Source: Dryocosmus kuriphilus (Eukaryota > Arthropoda > Insecta > Hymenoptera > Cynipidae). Taken from it: a stretch of DNA of 64,000 nt. Positions 9,951 to 20,257 of the stretch are shown here, in pieces. The stretch's first letter is position 1. The number at the start of each line of letters is the position of its first letter. The translations under genes and the position numbers were made by a program. The notes below the pieces were generated by a model. It was given only the letters and a program-made list of their open reading frames with translations, made no database searches and had not been told where the DNA came from. The DNA lies in NCBI GenBank assembly GCA_038277395.1, contig CM076192.1:9958839-10022838 (forward strand), given 5' to 3'.

Positions 9951-10100
9951 ATGGGTATTGTGTACAATCGCAAAGGAGTCTATATAAGCGAGACAAGATG
10001 CCAGACACAGGTCAGTTCTCAGTCTGCACGCAAAGCGCTAACACCTCAGAACGTGCTCCTTCTGAAACAACTAGGCCTCAAGGTCAAAGAAGGAAATTGA
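9951..10100 (+). CDS. Conserved 49-aa basic micro-ORF of Polinton A
   Basis: A short ORF starting ATGGGTATTG at 9951 and ending TGA at 10,098. Its sequence (RKGVYISETRCQTQVSSQ, then a KALTPQNVLLLKQLGLKV block) is kept in copy B, where it is fused in frame to the penton C-terminus. It is small and basic, with an Ile/Leu-rich C-terminal helix. Conservation of frame between two diverged copies argues for real coding. A TATATAAG lies inside it (about 9,983) and TCAGTT follows, so its DNA also seems to hold the promoter for the capsid gene downstream. Function unknown; a capsid-associated or DNA-condensing peptide is one possibility. Confidence 0.6.
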   Translation: MGIVYNRKGVYISETRCQTQVSSQSARKALTPQNVLLLKQLGLKVKEGN

Positions 10101-10145
10101 AGATATTTATCTTCTTCAGCTGCTGCAACAGAGAAGGAAAATAAA

Positions 10146-11283
10146 ATGGAAGAAATATTAAACATTCAAGCACCAGTGACATTTGACGAGTCCATATCCC
10201 ACTATGAGATTCATGCACATCAACCTTATGCCTCATCGTCATTCAACAACAGTGATGAAATTCGAATCACTGTTCAGCATCAAGATTTGTGTATATTACC
10301 AAGTAAGAGTTCACTGCACGTGTACGGAAGACTGACTAGGGATGATGATGTAGCCAGAAATGTTACTGCGACAAACTTAGTGAACAATGCAATCTCCTTT
10401 CTATTTGATGAAGTTCGCTTTGAACTCAATAGTATTGAGATTGATCGTTGCAAAAATGTCTCACCAATGAGGAGGGATACTTTGATGTCACTATACCGCT
10501 CAGTATGATCCTAGGATTCGCTGAAGACTATCGAAGAAAATCGTTGTAAATGCAAAGCGTGAACTAATCCTCACAAGATCACGCAGTGATTTGAATGCCA
10601 TCGTTCAACAACGCCAAGATCCTGGAAACGAAGAACAATTTAGGATCTCGATTCAGAAACTGGAGTGGATGATACCGTATGTAATAGCTTCGGATCAGCA
10701 GAAGATACAGTTGCTAAACTTTATTGAAAAGGACCCTCTGACCACTATGTGTTTTCGCTCATGGGAATTGTATGAATACCCCCTGCTCCCCAACACCTCA
10801 AGGCACATATGGACTGTGAAAACGTCAACTCAAATGGAGAAACCACGTTACGTTATCCTGGGATTTCAGACAGGTCGAAAGGATAGGCGAGCAAGATATG
10901 CTAATCGTTTCGATCATTGCAATTTAAGCAATGTCAAGGTGTTTCTCAATTCACAGTCCTATCCGTACGGCAATCTGAACTTGAACATTAATCACAATCA
11001 GTTTGCACTACTGTATGAGATGTATGCAAACTTTCAGGCAGCATACTGTAGCAAAGAGTCTGAACCAATGTTGAAGAAAAACGATTTCAGAGAACACGCT
11101 CCTCTGGCTGTTATCGATTGCTCAAAACAAAATGAGTTTCTCAAACAGACCTCAGTGGACGTTCGTCTGGAATTTGAATCTGGAGACAATTTTCCCGCTG
11201 AAACTTCAGCCTACTGCCTCATCATACACGATCGTCTTATTCAATATCAACCTCTCAGTGGCAACGTAAAAAAGTTGATTTAA
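10146..11283 (+). pseudogene. Polinton A major capsid protein (double jelly-roll), deleted and frameshifted
   Basis: The product would be the hexon-like major capsid protein. The first ORF (10,146-10,508) has the YEIHAHQPYASSSFNNSDEI block and the GRLTRDDD and EIDRCKNV motifs. The second (10,591-11,283) covers RSWELYEYPLLP, RYVILGFQTGRKDRRA, FLNSQSYPYGNLNLN, ANFQAAYCSKE and the C-terminal YCLIIHDRLIQYQPLSG-type end. Compared with copy B, about 100 nt are missing after the KNV codons (about 10,460) and two extra bases sit near 10,535, so the gene cannot make a full protein. The rest is well preserved. The start ATGGAAGAAAT at 10,146 is shared with copy B. Confidence 0.88.
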
Positions 11284-11335
11284 GTGGTGGGGGTAATGTC
11301 AGCATTGGTGGGGGTAATGTCAGCAGTGGTGTGGA

Positions 11336-11372
11336 GAAAGTTATAAAAAAGCTGATTTCAGTAAGCAGAATT
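11336..11372 (+). promoter_or_regulatory. TATA + TCAGT promoter of the exonuclease-like gene
   Basis: TTATAAAAAAGCTGATTTCAGT places an arthropod-type TCAGT initiator about 15-20 nt after the TATA box and just upstream of the ATG at 11,387. Copy B has the same arrangement at 40,498-40,525. Upstream is a short GTGGGGGTAATGTCAGCA duplication (11,285-11,325). Confidence 0.7.
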
Positions 11373-11386
11373 CATTTTTCATCGAA

Positions 11387-11899
11387 ATGGAGTTCATAGT
11401 GGACGTGCAAGGCTTCAAGAAGCCCATTAACCAGTTTGTCTTCAAGGAGTTGGCTGTAGTTTCTCTCCAAGAAGACTCTCAACCTGTGGTTTATCTATTT
11501 GAGCCACCGTGCTACTGGCATGTGTTGCCAGCCCGCTACAAGAGTGAAAATTTGTGGCTGAGGCGCAATTATCATGGTCTCGAATGGAGTGCTGGTGACA
11601 TAGCCTACGAAGAAGTGAGGCACATAATTCGAGAAAGACTGCGTGGTGCCAGTGCAGTCTACGTTAAAGGATTGGAAAAGAAGAGGTGGATGGAGCAATT
11701 TCTGAAAAATGTATATAATCTCGAAGATTTGGGTTGTCCTTCACTCCACAAATTGCACCCTACACTTTGCATGAGATGTAATCACCATACACAGTGCTGG
11801 TATGAAAATTGTGCAGTTCGAAATGCTCTTGCTCTCAGGAACTGGTTCTTGACTCCTCGTGATAAGCCTACTATTAGACATTACACTGCAAGTAAAATC

Positions 11900-11963
<64 letters not shown>

Positions 11964-12055
11964 TCGATGATTGTGTGAAAGATGATGAGATGAAAGATCC
12001 TGTCACCTCAAACATTGTATCGCATACCGGTTGTGAATTGATGTACTACTCTTGA
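11387..12055 (+). CDS. Polinton A RNase H-fold (DnaQ/MAEL-like) protein with acidic tail
   Basis: A 222-aa intact ORF, not a family I can name with certainty. The N-terminus (residues 1-30: FIVDVQGF then FVFKELAVVSL) has the layout of the first strand pair of DEDD-type exonucleases. A middle segment (YVKGLEKKRWMEQFL) resembles the second exonuclease motif, and CMRCNHHTQCWYENCAVRNAL resembles the third, with a Cys-His-Cys set like the zinc site of Maelstrom domains. I therefore suggest an RNase H-fold nuclease-like protein (inference). A run of ~20 Asp from (GAT)n forms an acidic tail before a short C-terminal extension. It is the last gene before the right terminal repeat. Copy B has a frameshifted homologue at 40,546-41,186. 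The start is set by the nearby TATA/initiator. Confidence 0.65.
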
Positions 12056-12340
12056 AAAAACATTTTATTCTCATGTGTGTAAATAGGTTAAGATTCTACG
12101 TTGTATTCTTAGCTTAAGTTTTTTTTGAATAAACAGAAGAAAATTTTATATGTAAAGAAGTTTTAACATTTTTTTGAATAAACAGAAGAAAATTTTATAT
12201 GTAAAGAAGTTTTAACATTTATTTTAACCCTATCAACTTAGTTTTCTTAATTTATGGATAAGTTGTATATTTTCCGCTTCTTTCCTTCAAACAACAACAA
12301 CAACAACGATGGATTTCACACACTGCGATTCATAAAAAAT
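12056..12340. other. 3' region of exonuclease-like gene with 51-bp duplication
   Basis: Holds AATAAA signals and two adjacent copies of a ~51-bp block (TTTTTTGAATAAACAGAAGA and following) at about 12,121-12,222, present once in copy B. Further on, CAACAACGATGGATTTCACAC resembles the gene-start sequence seen at 49,876 in Polinton C. Confidence 0.6.
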
Positions 12341-12620
12341 AAGCTTGCCGTGGTGTACTTCTGGCAACAGCTTTAGCATTTTTCATTCCAGCCTCAGAAT
12401 CCTACCTTACCCGACTAATGGTAACAAACTGCAAACTTGCATACATTAGCGCCATCTGTCTTCATCAAAAATAAGCTTGCCGTGGTGTACTTCTGGCAAC
12501 AACTTTAGCAGTTTTCATTCCAGCCTCAGAATCCTACCTTACCCGACTAATGGTAACAAACTGCAAACTTGCATACATTAGCGCCATCTGTCTTCAGCAA
12601 AAATAAGCTTGCCGTGGTGT
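12341..12620. repeat. 132-bp tandem repeat, two copies plus a partial third
   Basis: Units start AAGCTTGCCGTGGTGTACTT at 12,341, 12,473 and 12,605. Each ends with GCGCCATCTGTCTTC, a motif that also recurs inside the Polinton terminal repeats. It lies immediately inside the right terminal repeat. Confidence 0.9.
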
Positions 12621-12647
12621 ACTCCCTATGTTTGCAACCATCGGCAG

Positions 12648-12885
12648 CGCCATCTGTCGAGTACACTGCGAAGCCTGTCGAGTTACCGACGCCGATGAGT
12701 TATCGGCGGCTGTCTCAAGCTGAACATCCCTACCTTACCGACTGTCGAGTTATCGGCGGCAGTCTCAAGTTGAACATCCCTACCTTACCGACTTTCGAGT
12801 TACCGACGGCGACATGTGGTGCCATCTGTTGGTGGCAGCCTGAAGCTTGTCGTGGTGCCCCCGTAGCCCCATTGTTAAACTACTC
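12648..12885. repeat. Polinton terminal repeat, right copy
   Basis: Nearly identical to 2,449-2,686 and in the same orientation. It ends GTTAAACTACT, after which the two loci diverge completely, so this is the outer boundary of the Polinton sequence. The inward reading begins AGTAGTTTAAC, as expected of Polinton ends. Confidence 0.8.
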
Positions 12886-12894
12886 AAATCCGTG

Positions 12895-13200
12895 AACACA
12901 AATTTGTGGTGAAAATTCAGAAATTCAAAAAAGCATTTTAAATTTTGAAAATTTTATTAAATTGGTGGATTTCCGTGAAAGTCAGAGAACACAAATTTGG
13001 GGTTAAAATTCAAAAAGAGAATAAAATTTTTTAATATTTCATTCAATTGGCACATTCACATGAATGTCATAACGAGGGAGTTTTTCGGGTCACAAAACAC
13101 ATATATGGGGTCAAAATTAAAAAATTCTAAAAGTGAACTTCAATTTTTTATATTTTATGAAATTATTTGGTTTCTATTCAAATCAGTATGAGGAGAATTA
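12895..13200. repeat. Degenerate ~100-bp tandem repeat outside the Polinton
   Basis: Three diverged units share GTGAAAGTCAGAGAACACAA-like and GGGGTTAAAATTCAAAAA-like segments. No gene is visible here. An inverted-repeat-like stretch with ATTCATTC/GAATGAG motifs follows to about 13,555. Confidence 0.55.
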
Positions 13201-13564
13201 TTGAGTCACAGAACTTAAAATTTGGAAAATGTTACAACATTCGTAGATTTTCGTGAATGTCATAAAAATGGGCATTGTATTCTCATAGGTGCGAATTCAT
13301 TCAGAGTGAATTTGGAATAGCACGGAATCAATGGGTATGCGTTGGAGTTATCCGGCGGATTGTAACGGAATGAAAATTATATTCTGATAAATGCGAAATC
13401 GTTCTGACTGAGGGAGGAAATGCTCGGAATCATTCTGAATGAGCTCGCGTATTCACTCGAGCTTTCACTCCGAATGAGTCTGTGTGTCGGAAATAAATTC
13501 CGCATTCATTCGTAATCGATTTCATTCACTCAATTTTATCCGACCGAAACTTCCACCAGCGTAC

Positions 13565-13711
13565 CAAGGGCGTACGCAGGGAGGGCAGGGGAGCCCCCCC
13601 CCCCCCCAATGACCGCAAGTTTTTGTTTTAGAATTCTTTTAAAGAAATTCTAATATTTTCCACGAACTTTGCCCCCCCCCCCCCCCACTCGAAATCCTAC
13701 GTACGTCCTTG
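13565..13711. mobile_element. hAT-like MITE with C/G homopolymers
   Basis: 147 bp with imperfect terminal inverted repeats (CAAGGGCGTACGCAGG left; CAAGGACGTACGTAGG read inward from the right). It is flanked by CAGCGTAC and CAGGGTAC, an 8-bp target duplication with one mismatch, the hAT signature. Two runs of 14-18 C lie inside. Confidence 0.7.
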
Positions 13712-13719
13712 CAGGGTAC

Positions 13720-15005
13720 TGATAACAAGCGCTAAAATGTCTCTTTCGAAGGTGAATGTTGTCCTAGTAAAATAATAATGATGCAAAATCTTGAACATGT
13801 ATTAGTCATTCATGGGATGAAAATTGATGTCAAGCGTTTAAAAGAATCGAATAATTACCGCCTGCTACTGTATAATTTATATAAATAGTAATAATTACCT
13901 TCTATCACAATCATCACGTCTTCTTCTCTTTCTTGTGCTGTCGGATACTTCACCGGGAATTTCGGAATTGCGAAAAAGCTTATAACTTCGCGGGGCATGT
14001 CTATTTGGATTCATTTCTCTGGTATTCAATTTATTTTCACCCAATTATGTTTGAAGAATCTACTTTCTTATGAATAATGTTATGCAATGAAATCAGGACG
14101 AAATCAGAGCATGAAAAAATGTACAATTCAAAATTAGATTTCCAAACTACCTCCTTTTCGGCTCACTAGAGACAAATACATAACAGAGGAAAAAAGGAAA
14201 AAATCGACTAAAACTAACCAAAACCAACCTCCCAATTTTTCCTTATTATAAACTGAATTACTGTTGATTATGTACATATGCAGTAAATTGTTACTGATAA
14301 ATAATGAAGTCACAACGCGTCAAGGTGCCCGTAGGAACTTTGGCAGACTAACCGATGATTTCGAGATACACAGGTTCAAAGGCAAAGTAACCCTTTCCTA
14401 GTGGAAGCCCTACTGTCACCTGCTGTTTATGACTGTACTTAGAAGTCAGTCAGTACATAGAAGTCAGTTTATACTTAGAAGTTAGTAGAGTACTCAGTAC
14501 AGTAAAATCTGTGTTATAGCGGAAGACATTGTATCCGTCACACGGTGGGTCAAACCTGCTTGCCCTTGAAGGTCCACGCGATTACCTTACTTTAAAAAAA
14601 AAAAAAAAAATTTTTCGTACAGAGGATCGTTTTCAGACACTTTGTTTATACATACTTATTAAAAATTTCCGCCATTTTTGTACTTCTCATAAAAGACTTT
14701 GTGTGTAAGGTTGATGTAAAGATTTTGTAAAAAATATCAGAAAAATCACCCTGTTTTAAAATACCCTGATTATTTTTTCAAATACTTCAGCATTTTTTTT
14801 AATAACCATTGTTGTAAACAAAACAAAATTTTTAATTTTTATCTGTGTGTGTACGTACCTATGTGTGTTGAACTGAATGTTGTAGCCACGCCGACTTTTA
14901 AAAGATTTGTCCAATCTAGTCAGCCTCTGATACACTTTTTTAGGGTCTCAAAATGAAGGTCAATATATTCAATAACCAGATATTTTGGTACATTACAAAA
15001 ATACT
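13720..15005. other. No gene seen
   Basis: AT-rich DNA with scattered stops in all frames. A poly-A tract at about 14,593-14,609 might mark an old retroposed piece, but I can name no element. Confidence 0.5.
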
Positions 15006-15009
15006 TGCA

Positions 15010-16085
15010 AGTTATGCCCCTGAGTCAGAAAAAATAATTTTTACGTCGGTGTCTACCGTCGTTGTCGTCGTCTTTATACCAGATAACTTCTGAAAGATTA
15101 ATTGGATTGGATTGTGCTTTAGCACATAGTTTTAAGGACTAAAAAGGAAGATGTAGTTCGTTAACCAGCTATTTTGGATAAAAATACAAAAATATAGAGC
15201 TTTTTAACATTTTTGAGATAATTTTTTTTAGATTAAAAAATTTATGTACGGCTATTTGTAGTACTTGGAAACTCGAACAATTTATCTTCATGACTTCTTT
15301 CAATAAAAAGAAAATTATCAGAGCTATAATATTTTGACAATCCAAAAAAATACACGAGAATTAACATTTTAAGCCAAACAACGCACGATATAAACAAAGT
15401 CAAGAAAAGAAAAAAGTTTCTTTTTGAAAGGCCTGCAAAATTTTCATAACGACTTCTTAAGTTCTTGAAAAATCAAGAATTCAAATTTTGATCTATACAT
15501 TTATAGATCTATATAAATCTAGAAATTTTTGTATATTCTTGAACCGCAGAGAAATAATTGTCAATATCTTTTTCAAAACTGAATACAAATTTTTGTAGAG
15601 TCGATTTAGAAACGAACTTTGAACGCATGGAATTAAAGTCTGTGGTTCAATGTCTCTCTTTAGTAAATTAAAAAAATATTTACGTTTTTCATTAGCATTG
15701 TATCGAAAAACACACCTGCTTCATTCCATTTTATCTACATCGTTTTATTTTTTAAAGAGAACCGTCCGTATAATCTAATTATCAAACGCGAGTGTCGCAA
15801 TGAGAATGCAATCGTCAAAACCGTAAGTACTTTGAGAACCGACTTTAAAAACAAATTGAAAAACAATGTAAGCTCCAATTTATGACTGTAGTATTTAAAT
15901 CACAAGATTTGATTTCAATTAGAATATTTACGATTTTTGAAAAAAGGCAGTCGACATGGACGCATTAAACGTACAAAAACGAGCGCAAAGCGCGAGAGCG
16001 CACCCGTGCGCGCACAAATGTGATGCGAGGCGCCGCACCGCGTCCCCAGCACACAATGAGAATTCGCTCGCGCTGCGGAATATTT
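15010..16085 (+). mobile_element. Old, diverged Helentron-like non-autonomous element
   Basis: It shares the internal landmarks of the copies at 28,271, 32,782 and 46,237: a GTCGTTGTCGTCGTC tract, ATTGGATTGGATTGTGCTTTA, then AAAAAGGAAGATG and GTTCGTTAACCAGC, GCGCAAAGCGCGAG repeats, and AATGAGAATTCGCTCGCGC near the 3' end. Divergence is much greater than among the other copies. Confidence 0.5.
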
Positions 16086-16848
16086 TAAAAATTTATTCAC
16101 AATGCTTATTAAGACTAATATTTTTGTACAATCCACTTTGCACTTTCGAAATATTTTTATTTTCTGCTTACTCAACTATTATACAGAGACTGAATTTTGC
16201 AACAATACACTGCTGGAAAAATCTGACTGAATTTGAATAGGTTTTGAAGTTTTTTCTACTCCTCTAAATCACATTTAATGCACAATGGGCATTAAAATTC
16301 AAACAGGATAATGTCGAAGTATGCATGTTTTAGCTTCCACTCTAATAATTCATTTCAGTTTAAAAAATGATCTAATTCACCTTGGCCTTCCCTTTCATCA
16401 AGTTTTTTGACTTTGTCAAAATACCAGAAAATTACTTTACTATTGACAAAACATAAACAAAAAAAAAGAATAATTGTCTTTTTATTTGAGACAGATTCAC
16501 ACTTTATTACGATAAATAAATCACGATAAATGAAATTTCAAACTACGAGGTATGAACGAAAAGTAAGGTAACTTTTTGAATTTCGCGGGATGCGTACAGT
16601 CGATATTTTTTTCTTTTTTCCTTATGTCTGTAAACTCGTCCCAAACATATGTGCACAGTTTCAGCTATATAGCATTTTTTGTTTGTTTGTGAGAAGCATA
16701 AAGGTTAGAAGTGTTTTGCGTGTTCGGCGATTTTCTGCTTTCGAAAAAAATGGATGAAAGAATTTGCATCCAATTTTGTGTAAAAAATGGAATTAAGTGC
16801 TCCAAAACACTTGAAATGTTGACAGTGGCATACGGTGAGGTGAGTGTA

Positions 16849-17792
16849 CGAGGGCCTACCCAAAAGAAACCAAACTGATGTTGTGGGGAGCGGAGTTGTT
16901 GTAGTACCGGGGTTTTGCCGGTAGGTGCGTGTAGAGGCACTTTTCACCAGTTAGAATGCCAACTGCTATCACTGTGTAAGGTTGCATTTGGTGTGTGTAA
17001 TTTTTTTTGTGACTGTTGCTTTGCGCGCTCGTCGTTTTTTGTGATGGTTGATTTTCGTGATCAGCGTGCCAACGTGAGGTTTTGCTTCCTGCTCGGGAAA
17101 ACGGGCACAGAAACTCTTCAAATGTTAAAAACGGCCTACAAGGATGATGCTATGGGAAAAACTCAAGTGTTTGAGTGGTTTTCTCGTTTTAAAAGTGGGG
17201 AAATGTCAGTTGACGATCAACCTCGCTCTGGACGTCCTTCGACGGCCCGAACCGACGAAAATGTTGAAAAAATTCGTGAAATCATCCTGGAAGATCGACG
17301 AAGGACCATGGAAGAAGTTAATCAGGCATTTTACCTGGAAGTCTTGAAAAGATTGCGCAACAGTTTACGACGGAAAAGGCCTGATTTGTGGCAGTCGGGG
17401 GACTGGTTTTTCCACCACGACAACGCCCCTGCTCACACAGCTCTTTCTGTTCGCCGTTTTTTGACCAAAAATAGCATGGCCACTGTTCCTCACCCACCCT
17501 ATTCACCCGATTTAGCCCCCTGTGACTTTTTTTTATTCCCCCGAATGAAAAGGGACATGAAAGGAAAGCGTTTTGCGGACGTAGCTGAAGTGAAGGAAAA
17601 AAAACGACGGAGGCGCTGTCAAGCATCACAAAAGAGGAATTTAAAAAATGTTTCGAACAATGGAATAAAAGATTAGATAAGTGCATTGTCTCCAATGGAG
17701 AGTACTTTGAAGGAGATTAAATGTTTTTTGTAGAAAAATCAAAATAATAACTTTGTACAAAAGTAGTTCGGTTTCTTTTGGGTAGGCCCCCG
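16849..17792 (+). mobile_element. Inner mariner, internally deleted derivative (944 bp)
   Basis: Flanked by TA at 16,847 and 17,793. Terminal repeats begin CGAGGGCCTACCCAAAAGAA on the left and CGGGGGCCTACCCAAAAGAA read inward from the right. It sits inside the outer mariner. Its ends resemble, but differ from, those of the mariner at 43,692. Confidence 0.92.
17044..17676 (+). pseudogene. Inner mariner transposase with in-frame deletion
   Basis: Begins MVDFRDQRANVRFCFLLGK with the paired helix-turn-helix region and linker (QPRSGRPS). After MEEV the frame jumps straight to NQAFYLEVL, so roughly 100-120 residues including the first catalytic Asp are missing, yet the frame is kept. The second and third catalytic blocks (FHHDNAPAH; YSPDLAPCDFF, 34 residues between) are intact. 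Near 17,598 a run of A shifts the frame and spoils the last ~40 residues. It cannot transpose itself but keeps the DNA-binding half, so a bound-but-inactive competitor is conceivable. Confidence 0.85.
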
Positions 17793-20257
17793 TACTCTCA
17801 GTAAAAAAAATGTTTATAAGTGGTACAAGCTCATTCGGGAAGGCCGAGAAGATGTTAATGACGAAGCTCGCCTTGGACGTCCCAGCACGTCAACAACTGA
17901 TGAAAACGTTGAAGAAGTGAAGAAAATAGTATTGGCGAATGGTCGAATTACCATTAGAGAAGTTGCTGATGATGTCAGCATCTCGTTTGGCTCGTTCCGA
18001 GCAATTTTAGTGGATATTTTGGGCATGAGACGTGTGTCAACGAAGTTTGTTCCGAAATTGCTAAATTTTGACCAAAAGAACCGTCGCGTGAGCATCGCTC
18101 AGGAGCTGTTGAATGACATCAACGGCGACCCAGACTTGCTCAAAAGGATCATAACAGGTGGTGAAACATGAGTATATGGTTATGACGTCGAAACTAAGGC
18201 TCAATCGTCCCAGTGGAAGCATTCTAGATCACCAAGACCAAAAAAAGCACGCCAAGTTCAATCAAATGTCAAGATTTTGCTTACGTTTTCTTCGATTATA
18301 ATGGCGTAGTGCATCAGGAGTTCTTACCACAAGGTCGTACAGTTAATAAAGGGTATTTCCTTGAAGTTATGCGCCGTTTGCGTGAAGCTATACGAAAAAA
18401 ACTTTCGGAATTGTGGAAAGACCAGTCATAGTTATTGCACCACGATAATGCGCCAGCTCACACGTCATTGCTTGTTCGTAATTTTTTGGCCAATAACAAC
18501 ACCATAATCATGCCTTAGCCACCGTATTCATCATATTTGGCTCCTGCGACTTTTTCCTGTTTCCAAAACTGAAAAGACCCATGAAAGGACGGCGTTTTGC
18601 GACGATTGAGGAGATAAAGACCGCATCGCTGGAAGAGCTGAAGGCTATACCAAAAAGTGCTTATCAGAAATGCTTTGAGGATTGGAAAAAGCGCTGACAC
18701 AAATGTATTATATCCGAGGGGGATTAGTTTGAAGGGAACAACATCAATATTGATGAATAAATAAATATTTTTTGATAAAAATAAAAAGTCGCATTACTTT
18801 TCGATCACACCTCGTATATGTACTTTTAGTGCAGCAATTCACATCTTCAGAGTTGCATTTTTCCACATTCATTGTTGAAGAGATTTTTTCCATTCCGTGG
18901 AACCTTCATATCAAAACGAGTTCCATAATATTGAAACAGAAACTTCTGTAATACAGTTAAATTTTTTTCCATTTCGGGATAATTATATAATACAAACTAC
19001 TCACTTGGTTTATGAAAGTTAATTAAATATACTAGGGTGTCCAAAAAAAGTATGGAAACACCTATAAATCTAGGAGGATTAGTTAGAAAAAAAAATAATA
19101 AAGGTCAGATCTTAGATAACTTTTAGCGAGGAATTCAATGCTGACCTTGGATTTGACTCTAAACCTCATCTTCAAGGTTATTTCAAGGTCAACTTTGTTT
19201 TTTTAAATGCGAACCCCTATTTTTGACACTGGCAATCGAAAGAGCGGGAAATTTTACGTCAACACATGTACCCAGGTTGTGGGTCGAGGGTGACCTTGAA
19301 GTTCAGCTGAGGGTCATTTAAACATAAACAAGGTTTGGGTCAGGTGGACGGGACCGCTCTCTGTACTTCCTCGGGTCATTCTTGGAGCAACTTTCAACAA
19401 GGAATCCAATGATGACCTAGAATTCGACCTTAAGCTTGACCATCTAGGTCATTTTGAAGGTCAACTTTGTTTTTTTTTTACATTTAGCTTTTTCTTACAT
19501 TTAGCTTTTGGTCATTTCGGCCATTTTGAATTTTGAAAATCTGACAACGGATTCGTAATCAGCCACCTCAAAAACCCCCGAATATAAATTTTTATCGATT
19601 TTTTTATCGACTTTTATCGATTTTTCCGTAAAAACAATTTTCCACACAATTTATAAATAACTTATGTTTTTCAATAAACTTATGTAAACATTTTTTTTAT
19701 GATTTTCCAATACAACATTTTTGAGATTTCCGACGCATTTGTTTCTATTTCTGGAATTTACACAAGCTTCTGTAAGTTTTTAGAAAATAGTAACAAAAAG
19801 ATTAACCCTCATTAACATCTAAATTTGATTCCAGATTTCGTTAAAATACCATTTATTACTTTTTCTTGCTCTATTCACAAATGAGATCAACTACGAAACA
19901 AATGAATGTCTCTAAACTCTTGCAACGAACACACTATTTGTGATTTTGTGATTTCAACTGTTTCAGCGACGACGTTCACTTCATTCTCCGCTGTGTTCTT
20001 CCGTTGAAAAATTGGTCGCGTGTAATATTAATTTCTTTGGATAATTGAACTTTTTTGATTATCCATTTTGTTTTCATAATATCAGAAAAAGTTTTGGTAT
20101 ACATAGTTCTAGGAAAATTTACTGCGTTTCTCGATTTTCGTACGTTTCTTCGTAAGCATTCATTTGTTTTGTCATTTCAACTGTTTAGGCGACGACGTTC
20201 ACTTTATTCTCTACTTTGTTAATCCGTTGTAAAAGCTGGTCCGTAGACTTAGTCAAA

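Larger units (their letters stand above)
16750..18698 (+). pseudogene. Outer mariner transposase, inactivated
   Basis: The N-terminus begins at the ATG at 16,750 (MDERICIQFCVKNG) and is cut at 16,848 by the inner mariner. It resumes after 17,795 (NVYKWYKLIREGREDV). The first catalytic site reads TGGE instead of TGDE, so the metal-binding Asp is lost, and it is followed by a TGA where the family has Trp (about 18,168). The second site (LHHDNAPAH, ~18,440) is intact. A base is missing before the third site (about 18,540, APCDFF). Frames also break near 18,240. The C-terminal block MKGRRFATIEEIK is recognisable. Several independent lesions mean an old copy. Confidence 0.88.
16546..18814 (+). mobile_element. 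Mariner element (outer), interrupted and dead
   Basis: TA-flanked. Terminal inverted repeats are CGAGGTATGAACGAAAAGTA on the left and, read inward from the right, CGAGGTGTGATCGAAAAGTA. It carries one transposase pseudogene and a second mariner inserted at 16,849-17,792. Without the insert it would be ~1.3 kb, the normal mariner length. Confidence 0.9.

Noticed and set aside
12569..12895. ORF across the right terminal repeat
   Set aside because: The repeat contains the same open frame in its left copy without a conserved start, and internal repeats explain the lack of stops.
15956..16175. Arg/Ala-rich ORFs on both strands
   Set aside because: They translate the GCGCGAGCGC repeats of an old Helentron-like copy.
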